NCBI GenBank assembly: GCA_022451765.1
Contig: JAKUNY010000065.1
Coordinates: forward strand, 1 to 6,284
Direction of reading: 5' to 3'
Source: Candidatus Poseidoniaceae archaeon
GTDB taxonomy: Archaea; Thermoplasmatota; Poseidoniia; Poseidoniales; Poseidoniaceae
Length of the DNA stretch: 6,284 nucleotides
Position numbers and translations under genes: made by a program. The notes under the pieces are model-generated. The model worked only from the letters and a program-made list of their open reading frames with translations, was not told where the DNA came from and did not search any database. Shown one piece after another: positions 1 to 4,831 of the stretch; the first letter of the stretch is position 1; the number at the start of each line of letters is the position of its first letter.

Positions 1-454
1 AGACGTGTGACACATTGGTTGCAATGATGACATGAGCCGCACCAGCATCCCTAGCAAAAGCAACACTGACTGCATCGGTGGTGTGTCCTGGCTTGGTTCC
101 ACCCATGACAACGATGTCGTGCGCCTCAAACAGTTCAGCCGCTTGATGTGTTGTCGTCGGAACGACGTTTGCCACATTGCAGCCAATTTCGGCCAACATG
201 GTTTGCAACATCGTTGCATTAAGACGGGTTGCAGCAATCCCAATTTCGTCAAGTTTGTAGCGATCTGAAATGAGATTTTCTGCTAATTGAATTCCTTCTC
301 GAGCAGGCTTACCTCCGCCAACGACGAGGCCGATTTTACGTCCGTTTCCTTCGAAGTGAACAATTGTTTGACGCAGTTGGCCAAGCCATGTTTTCACATC
401 ATGGTCGCCGTAAAGAAGTGAACCTCCGAGAGCAATGATGGCAGGTGCGACCAT
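1..454 (-). CDS. pyrH: UMP kinase, archaeal type (partial, 3' end outside window)
   Basis: Uridylate kinase, phosphorylating UMP to UDP with ATP in pyrimidine nucleotide synthesis; cytoplasmic, amino-acid-kinase fold. I translated 151 codons from the ATG at 454-452. Visible motifs are LGGSLL (residues 9-14, phosphate loop), VVGGGK (44-49), GIAATRLNA (72-80) and GGTKPGHTTDA (118-128, UMP/ATP site), in the order usual for archaeal UMP kinases. The family is about 225 residues, so roughly the last third lies beyond base 1. The start is well fixed: an in-frame TAA at 481-479 lies nine codons upstream with no other start between, and GAGG (465-462) sits 7 nt before the ATG. One oddity is that the segment usually reading TNVDGVY reads TNVSHV here (146-151). 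The gene is divergent from the release factor, and its start codon lies inside a strong inverted repeat. Family assignment is firm. Confidence 0.93.
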   Translation of the reverse strand, partial: MVAPAIIALGGSLLYGDHDVKTWLGQLRQTIVHFEGNGRKIGLVVGGGKPAREGIQLAENLISDRYKLDEIGIAATRLNATMLQTMLAEIGCNVANVVPTTTHQAAELFEAHDIVVMGGTKPGHTTDAVSVAFARDAGAAHVIIATNVSHV

Positions 455-484
455 AGAAACGCCTCGGCAAGGCGTTTCTTATGG
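451..484. repeat. 13-pair inverted repeat over the pyrH start codon
   Basis: Arms AGAAACGCC (455-463) and GGCGTTTCT (471-479) pair perfectly around a 7-nt loop. They extend through CCAT (451-454) with ATGG (481-484), leaving one unpaired T at 480. In pyrH mRNA the hairpin would hide the AUG and half of the GAGG ribosome site. On the plus strand the repeat ends in a second ATG (481) preceded by AAGG (469-472), so both strands carry an RAGG-type site, CGTTTCT(T) and ATGG. This could be a translational switch or a palindromic operator for both divergent genes; the sequence alone does not decide. The structure is seen directly, the role is inferred. Confidence 0.8.
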
Positions 485-499
485 CTTGTCCTATCAAAT

Positions 500-525
500 C
501 CAAGGCGAGGGTTGAAAACCCTTGG
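500..525. repeat. Hairpin in the pyrH/prf1 divergent region
   Basis: GGGTT (509-513) pairs with AACCC (517-521) across a 3-nt loop, and CCAA (500-503) with TTGG (522-525) on the outside with a 5-nt one-sided bulge. TTGG (522-525) could instead pair with CCAA at 533-536, so alternative folds are possible. It lies in the prf1 leader. There is no T-tract after it, so it is not a standard terminator. Confidence 0.5.
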
Positions 526-528
526 TTC

Positions 529-549
529 GACCCCAAAGGACAGGGGGTC
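529..549 (+). promoter_or_regulatory. Hairpin that would sequester the prf1 ribosome binding site
   Basis: GACCCC (529-534) is the exact inverse of GGGGTC (544-549), with a 9-nt loop between. The 3' arm contains most of AGGGGG (542-547), the best Shine-Dalgarno candidate for the GTG at 555 (7-nt spacing). Folding would mask the ribosome site; a ribosome finishing the leader ORF at 550-552 would open it. The pairing is visible; control is inferred. Confidence 0.45.
542..547 (+). promoter_or_regulatory. Shine-Dalgarno deciding the prf1 GTG start
   Basis: AGGGGG lies 7 nt before GTG 555-557. The longer frame could start at TTG 522, but that codon has no purine-rich site nearby and would add 11 residues not needed by the family. 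GTG 555 gives 415 residues, the usual aRF1 length. Confidence 0.6.
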
Positions 550-554
550 TAGAG

Positions 555-1802
555 GTGTCCGATGATGGTGAACTCGCAACACGTCGGCTACGCCTCAAAC
601 TCGCTCTCGAAGACCTGCGAGAAATGAAAGGTTTTGGCACGGAACTCGTGACTGTGATCATTCCACCGGACCGACAAATCAGTGATGCTCGCTCCCTCCT
701 GCAAAATGAGCACGGTCAAGCAGCGAACATTAAATCAAAGTCGACAAAAAAGAACGTCCAAGGGGCGATTGAGTCAGCAATATCCTCCCTTTCCCGTTTC
801 AAGAATGCCGGAGAACGAGGGATTGCCCTCTTTACCGGGGCGGTCATCGTTGGAAACAACAAAACCCGACAAACGACCGTTGTTATTGATGACCCTCCCC
901 AGGAATTGTTGTCCTTCCGTTACCGTTGTGATTCTAGTTTTGAGTTGACGCAACTCGAGGATATGCTTGTCGACAAGCGTTCTTACGGGCTGTTCGTTAT
1001 TGACCGTTCAGAAGCGGCATATGGCATCGCCTCTGGAAAGCGTATCCATGTTCAAGAGCATCTGGTATACAATATCATGGGGAAGCACCGTCAAGGTGGT
1101 CAGTCAGCTCAGCGTTTCGAACGATTGATTGAGGAAGCAGCTCATAATTTCTTTAAGCGAGCCACGGAGCATGCATGCTCCTATTGGCTGCCTCATCTCG
1201 AAAACATTCAGGCGATTATAATCGGTGGGCCTGGGGCGACCAAAGACTACGTAGTACGCAATGAATACTTCCATCATGAAATTGCGAAGAAGATTGCAAA
1301 GACACACTTTGATGTTGGTTATTCAAATGAATCAGGCGTTCGAGAACTTGTTGATAATGCAGGTTCATTGATGGGTGAAATTGAATTGGACGCAGAGCGT
1401 CAAATTATGAACCGATTTTTGGCTGAGTTGATCAAACCACAACCACGGGCTACCTACGGTGAAATGATGCTGCGCAAGGCACTTGATCAAGGGGCTGTCG
1501 ATACGCTTCTGATATCGGAGAGTATGCGAAAGAACTCCGTTGAAATCGAGTGTGGAGCATGTGGGCATACTTGGACTGCTTCGCTGACACGAACTGAAGA
1601 GTTGCCTGAATGCCCTTCCTGTAAAGTAGGCAACAACTCACATAAGGAATTATCAAACACTTCTTTGATCAATGTACTCAGTGATATGGCTGCTAAATCA
1701 AACAGCGAAATTTCGTTTATTTCAATCGATACAGAAGAGGGAGCTCAACTTGCACACGGATTTGGTGGTCTTGCTGCAATCCTTCGTTATCCAATGATGT
1801 GA
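555..1802 (+). CDS. prf1: Peptide chain release factor aRF1 (class I)
   Basis: Archaeal omnipotent release factor: it reads UAA, UAG and UGA in the ribosomal A site and triggers peptidyl-tRNA hydrolysis. From GTG 555 it has 415 residues. The N domain holds NIKS (58-61) and YxCxxxF (Y123, C125, F129), the stop-codon recognition elements of the eRF1/aRF1 family. The middle domain has the catalytic GGQ (181-183) in GKHRQGGQSAQRF. The C domain has a zinc-ribbon-like set, C333/C336 and C353/C356, and the protein ends in the family-typical GFGGLAAILRY before PMM. All key elements are intact, so it should be active. A TTG at 522 could add 11 residues but is less likely. argS follows 9 bp later, so the two are probably co-transcribed. 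The upstream region is strongly structured and holds a short leader ORF ending in TAG. Confidence 0.97.
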   Translation: MSDDGELATRRLRLKLALEDLREMKGFGTELVTVIIPPDRQISDARSLLQNEHGQAANIKSKSTKKNVQGAIESAISSLSRFKNAGERGIALFTGAVIVGNNKTRQTTVVIDDPPQELLSFRYRCDSSFELTQLEDMLVDKRSYGLFVIDRSEAAYGIASGKRIHVQEHLVYNIMGKHRQGGQSAQRFERLIEEAAHNFFKRATEHACSYWLPHLENIQAIIIGGPGATKDYVVRNEYFHHEIAKKIAKTHFDVGYSNESGVRELVDNAGSLMGEIELDAERQIMNRFLAELIKPQPRATYGEMMLRKALDQGAVDTLLISESMRKNSVEIECGACGHTWTASLTRTEELPECPSCKVGNNSHKELSNTSLINVLSDMAAKSNSEISFISIDTEEGAQLAHGFGGLAAILRYPMM

Positions 1803-1806
1803 GGTG
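1801..1806 (+). promoter_or_regulatory. Ribosome binding site of argS overlapping the prf1 stop
   Basis: GAGGTG begins on the last two bases of the prf1 TGA and sits 5 nt before the TTG start of argS. It supports the TTG as the true start and indicates translational coupling of the two genes. Confidence 0.75.
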
Positions 1807-1811
1807 CTGAA

Positions 1812-3581
1812 TTGAAATTACTCCAGGACATTGTTTCACCCTATCTTGAACAATTTCTTTCAGCGAAAGGTATTGAGAAAGCGATGTGGGAACCGATGCT
1901 TCAGCCGAGCAGGGAGGCAAGTCAAGGCGATTTAACACTGCCTTGCTTTCCTTTTGCATCAAAATTAAAGATGGCTCCACAGGCGATATCTGATGAACTC
2001 GCAGAATCCTTCCCCACCCTCGAATCTGTTCTCAGTGTTGCTTCCGTAAACGGCTATCTGAACTTTAAAGCCCATCCAGAATGGTTGGCTAAAGCCATAC
2101 TCTCACAACAAATCAATGTGGGTTCTGCTCTCAAAAACACAGGTTCGACCGGCGAAAAGGTCCTCATTGAACATACCTCAGCCAACCCAAACGGACCGTT
2201 CCATGTTGGGCGAGCTCGTAACGCAATCCTTGGAGATACTCTTGTTCGTTTGCATCGCCTTCATGGTGATGATGTTCGGGCTGAATACTACGTTGATGAC
2301 ATGGGGAAACAAGTTGGTGTTCTTGCATGGGCGCTTGCAAACCTAAGCGAGGAAGATGTCAACGATCTTCTTTCTGAGCGCGAACGTCCATCGGAACGGT
2401 GGAAAGAAAAGGCCGACCACCAGAGAGTACGTTGGTACCAAGCAGCCCAAATACTTCGGAAAGATGCAGAGGAAAACCGAAAGGCTGAGATTGAACGTGA
2501 AATTGGTAGTCTCGTACATGCCAGTGAACACGGCGATGTCGAGGTCCTCGATTCGTTTGAGTCTGCATACTCACCGGTTCTTGAGGGAATGTTAGCAACA
2601 CTCTCTCGGCTTGGGATATCGTACGACACGTTCACAAAAGAATCAAGGTTTGTTGTTGATGGGACTGTTGCAGAATTAATGCGAACGCTTGATGCGCTGG
2701 ACATCGCTGGTACTGCAGACAACGGGGCGGGTTACCTCGATCTCGGGCAAAGAGGGTTGAAAGGGAAGACTGAATTCTTCTATAGAAGAGGAGACGGTTC
2801 AAGTCTTTATGCTACTCGTGATGTTGCATATCACATTTGGAAATGGGGAGAATCCCACCGTCTTGTGAACGTGCTCGGTGAGGACCACAAATTGCAGGCA
2901 AAACAAGTCGGACTCACCCTTGAAGAACTTGATCATTCACGTCCAGAGGTCTTGTTTTACTCCTTTATCAAACTGCCAGAAGGAAAAATGAGTACTCGGC
3001 AAGGGAACGTTGTTTTCATGGACGATCTCCTTGAGGAAGCACAAGCTCAAGCAAGTGAGGTTGTTCGGGAATTGCGCCCGGAATATGGTGATGAGAAAGT
3101 TGCTTCAATTGCAGAGGCTGTTGGTACTGCTGCAGTTCGTTTTAACATCATTAAAGTCAGTCCTGAAAAGGGATTTACCTTCCGTTGGGAAGAAGCATTG
3201 GCGTTTGAGGCTGGGTCTGCTCCATTCATCATGTATGCTCACACACGCGCATGCTCCATTGCCAAGCGTGCAGAAATGCTTGAAAGGTCCAGTATTCAAT
3301 GTCCAGCAGTTGAATCGATGCCTGAAGGTCTGACGGAATTGCTTCGGTTAATGTGCACACACAACGATGTACTGGAGCGTTCGGTGCGTGAGCAAAAAGC
3401 GCATCTCTTTGCTCTTCATATGCTTGAACTTGCAAACGCATACAATGGATTTTATCGAGATTGCCCGGTTGTTCGGGATGGTCGAGTCGATGGATTCGCT
3501 TATGCAATGAGCGAGATGGCTCGACGCTTGATGCGCTCCGGATTGGAAGGATTGGGAATTAACCCAATTGAAGAGATGTAA
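1812..3581 (+). CDS. argS: Arginyl-tRNA synthetase
   Basis: Class I synthetase that joins arginine to tRNA-Arg using ATP; cytoplasmic. It has 589 residues, full length. An N-terminal tRNA-binding (Add) domain covers about 1-110. The catalytic domain has SANPNGPFHVGR (123-134, HIGH-type motif with Arg at the fourth position), AEYYVDDMGKQ (157-167), YATRDVAY (333-340), GEDH (356-359) and KMSTRQGN (392-399, the KMSKS loop). A DALR anticodon-binding domain with YAHTRACSI (475-483) and ELANAYNGFYRDCPVV (539-554) ends in GLGINPIEEM, as expected for the family. Arg in the HIGH motif also occurs, as far as I recall, in other archaeal ArgS and need not mean loss of activity. The start is TTG, preceded by a good GAGGTG site. 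It is the second gene of the prf1-argS unit; its TAA abuts the stop of the opposing gene. Confidence 0.97.
   Translation: MKLLQDIVSPYLEQFLSAKGIEKAMWEPMLQPSREASQGDLTLPCFPFASKLKMAPQAISDELAESFPTLESVLSVASVNGYLNFKAHPEWLAKAILSQQINVGSALKNTGSTGEKVLIEHTSANPNGPFHVGRARNAILGDTLVRLHRLHGDDVRAEYYVDDMGKQVGVLAWALANLSEEDVNDLLSERERPSERWKEKADHQRVRWYQAAQILRKDAEENRKAEIEREIGSLVHASEHGDVEVLDSFESAYSPVLEGMLATLSRLGISYDTFTKESRFVVDGTVAELMRTLDALDIAGTADNGAGYLDLGQRGLKGKTEFFYRRGDGSSLYATRDVAYHIWKWGESHRLVNVLGEDHKLQAKQVGLTLEELDHSRPEVLFYSFIKLPEGKMSTRQGNVVFMDDLLEEAQAQASEVVRELRPEYGDEKVASIAEAVGTAAVRFNIIKVSPEKGFTFRWEEALAFEAGSAPFIMYAHTRACSIAKRAEMLERSSIQCPAVESMPEGLTELLRLMCTHNDVLERSVREQKAHLFALHMLELANAYNGFYRDCPVVRDGRVDGFAYAMSEMARRLMRSGLEGLGINPIEEM
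3551..3568. terminator. Possible hairpin near the convergent gene ends
   Basis: ATTGGG (3551-3556) and CCCAAT (3563-3568) form a perfect 6-bp stem with a 6-nt AT loop, inside the last codons of argS and 11 bp before its stop. No T-tract follows on either strand, so a terminator role is weakly supported. It is listed because the convergent genes leave no intergenic space for one. Confidence 0.2.
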
Positions 3582-4154
3582 TCATTCGGTTACTTGATTG
3601 GTTGAATCGTACAAAGTTTGCGTGACTGTATCGGAATGCTCATCGATTGATGCGAGGACATCTGCTCCGATGGTACGTAACTCATTGTAGGCATCTTCGA
3701 TATCTTTGACTTGTTTGAGGAAGCGGAGCGGTGGCCAACCGCAATCAATGATTTCGGGGTCGACCGTACTTTGTTCAATCCATGCAGAACATTGCGATCC
3801 ATAGCATAAGGCGGACAAATGTTCCAAGTCAACCCAAAATGTTCTCCGTTGGCATACAGGGCAGATTTTCCCTTCAAGTTTGGTCAACACAGTCATCCCA
3901 TTTTCACCAACAACATCAACATCCCAAGCAACGATTGTCGCTTGTTCAAGATTCATTTGCTCACTCTTTCCAAGAAACGTTTTCAGCACTTCCCATGCGA
4001 TTTGTTCCGTACTAAAACAACCCATGCCTATTGCGTTTCCACCTGCTTCAAGAACGGACGGTACGTATACTCGGCCGGAGGAATCCATGGAGGTTCTTGC
4101 AGCCCAAGGCCTTTGAAACCTCCCATTTGCAGGAGCGTAATCTAACGATTCCAT
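3582..4154 (-). CDS. Uncharacterised four-cysteine protein (zinc-ribbon-like)
   Basis: I do not recognise this 190-residue protein. It has no signal peptide or membrane segment and is acidic and rather polar. The centre has CPVC (C98, C101) followed by C117 and C122 (spacing x2, x15, x4), which looks like a zinc-binding knuckle pair within a ribbon. Residues 23-57 (GRVYVPSVLEAGGNAIGMGCF and on) look like a small folded N-terminal domain; about 140-190 is probably helical and charged. The start at ATG 4154 overlaps the end of folB by 13 bp, which suggests translational coupling and supports a real gene, but the upstream site is weak (GAG only), so a later ATG (residue 23) is possible. It is the last gene of the minus cluster, and its TGA abuts the argS stop. 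Position suggests a link with FolB or simple compaction; no function is claimed. Confidence 0.8.
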   Translation of the reverse strand: MESLDYAPANGRFQRPWAARTSMDSSGRVYVPSVLEAGGNAIGMGCFSTEQIAWEVLKTFLGKSEQMNLEQATIVAWDVDVVGENGMTVLTKLEGKICPVCQRRTFWVDLEHLSALCYGSQCSAWIEQSTVDPEIIDCGWPPLRFLKQVKDIEDAYNELRTIGADVLASIDEHSDTVTQTLYDSTNQVTE

Positions 4155-4498
4155 GTGTACTCAATGTACGGCAGTCCACCAGGATGCGGTAGTGGAGCGT
4201 CAGGCTTTTCGATTCGAACAAAGACTTTCTCGACGTTTTTCGATTGTTGAATGTGTTCTGAAATCTGTTTGGCCATCGACTCAAGCAAGCGTATCGGTGG
4301 GGAATCCAAAATTACGGAATCAATGGCACCTTGCAATTGAGCATAGTCGAGTGTACTCGCAAGTTCTCCCTCTTCAATTGTGCTGGATAAATCGACACGG
4401 ACTGAGACGTTGAATGGCTGAGATTTTGAGTGCTCATGGTCAAAGTAACCATGAATACCTTGAACGAGGTAATCGTCTAAGCCGACGGAAATGGTCAT
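4142..4498 (-). CDS. folB: Dihydroneopterin aldolase (bacterial-type FolB)
   Basis: FolB cleaves 7,8-dihydroneopterin to 6-hydroxymethyl-7,8-dihydropterin and glycolaldehyde in tetrahydrofolate synthesis; cytoplasmic, usually an octamer of about 120-residue tunnelling-fold subunits. From ATG 4498 it has 118 residues. Residues matching the active site are present: GIHGYFDHEH with E22 (pterin anchor), DYAQL with Y52, LLESMA with E73, and EKPDAP with K98 (general base lysine). The length is normal. A longer frame starts at GTG 4507 inside the parvulin stop, but GAGGAG (4512-4507) ends on that GTG and lies 8 nt before ATG 4498, so the ATG is preferred. It lies just after the parvulin gene and overlaps the next gene by 13 bp. 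Most archaea use an unrelated aldolase (MptD), so this points to a bacterial-type folate route, probably acquired by transfer. Another tunnelling-fold pterin enzyme is less likely. Confidence 0.92.
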   Translation of the reverse strand: MTISVGLDDYLVQGIHGYFDHEHSKSQPFNVSVRVDLSSTIEEGELASTLDYAQLQGAIDSVILDSPPIRLLESMAKQISEHIQQSKNVEKVFVRIEKPDAPLPHPGGLPYIEYTWNR

Positions 4499-4503
4499 CC
4501 ATT

Positions 4504-4794
4504 TCACTCCTCGTCGCGTTCATGAACCCAGATGAGATGGTATCCAAATTGAGTCTTGACCGGGGTAGATACCGTCTTTAGAGGTGTACTCCAAACCGCT
4601 TCCTCGAATTCTCTGACCATGTTTCCTTTTCGAAACCATCCAAGATCGCCTCCTCGTTGTGAGGACGGGCACGTGGACTTTTTCCGAGCCAATTTTTGGA
4701 AGTCCTTCAGTTTTCCAATCTTTTCAGAAATTTGCACCGCCTCCGATTTTGAAGGGACGAGGATATGGGAAGCATGTGCGCTCGGTTTTACCAT
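4504..4794 (-). CDS. ppiC: Parvulin-type peptidyl-prolyl cis-trans isomerase
   Basis: A small single-domain rotamase that speeds cis-trans isomerisation of X-Pro bonds in folding proteins. It has 96 residues, close to bacterial PpiC. Family motifs are ASHILV (8-13, H10), the SxCPSS segment with C42, RGGDLGWF (47-54), M59 and F63 in GNMVREFEEAV, and KTQFGYHLI (80-88, H86). These match the two His, Cys, Met and Phe active-site set of Pin1/parvulins. There is no signal peptide, so a cytoplasmic role is expected. There is no WW domain and no obvious basic phosphate-binding loop, so phospho-specificity is unlikely. GGGAAGG (4803-4797) is only 2 nt before the ATG, a short spacing. It starts 37 bp after the M28 peptidase gene; its stop codon region carries the folB ribosome site. 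The symbol is by family resemblance. Confidence 0.93.
   Translation of the reverse strand: MVKPSAHASHILVPSKSEAVQISEKIGKLKDFQKLARKKSTCPSSQRGGDLGWFRKGNMVREFEEAVWSTPLKTVSTPVKTQFGYHLIWVHERDEE
4507..4512 (-). promoter_or_regulatory. Ribosome binding site of folB inside the parvulin 3' end
   Basis: GAGGAG encodes the last two Glu codons of the parvulin and lies 8 nt before ATG 4498. It cannot serve the GTG at 4507, which shares its last G, so it decides the folB start and implies coupled translation. Confidence 0.7.
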
Positions 4795-4831
4795 GACCTT
4801 CCCAACAGTACTGCCTTCTTGAACTCAACGC

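Larger units (their letters stand above)
481..552 (+). other. Candidate 23-codon leader ORF upstream of prf1
   Basis: An ATG at 481 with AAGG (469-472) 8 nt upstream opens a short frame ending ...ENPWFDPKGQGV and TAG at 550-552, two bases before the GTG start of the release factor. The frame is offset from prf1; a -1 slip in the GGGGG run (543-547) would join it to prf1. It may be a translated leader controlling prf1, an N-terminal extension interrupted by a homopolymer sequencing error, or chance. No homology is recognised. The pairing of a stop codon with the start of a release-factor gene is why it is listed. Confidence 0.35.

Noticed and set aside
524..533. GGTTCGACCC resembling a tRNA T-loop
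   Set aside because: No acceptor stem, D-arm or anticodon arm can be built around it; it is explained by the leader hairpins.
522..554. TTG 522 as the start of the release factor, adding 11 residues
   Set aside because: No ribosome site precedes it. GTG 555 has AGGGGG at good spacing and gives the usual family length. Not excluded outright.
455..554. Archaeal TATA/BRE promoters for pyrH or prf1
   Set aside because: Only weak AT stretches (for example around 477-482 and 490-499) are present; none is convincing enough to annotate.
2288..2722. Long antisense open frame (144 codons) opposite argS
   Set aside because: Low-complexity Ser/Arg-rich translation with no motifs, wholly inside a well-supported gene; a shadow frame.
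3580..3599. AATCA / TGATT inverted repeat at the convergent gene ends as a terminator
   Set aside because: Only 5 AT-rich pairs with a 10-nt loop and no T-tract; indistinguishable from chance.
4806..4813. Palindrome CAGTACTG between the M28 and parvulin genes as an operator
   Set aside because: A single 8-bp palindrome in a 37-bp gap is expected by chance, and no second copy was seen.
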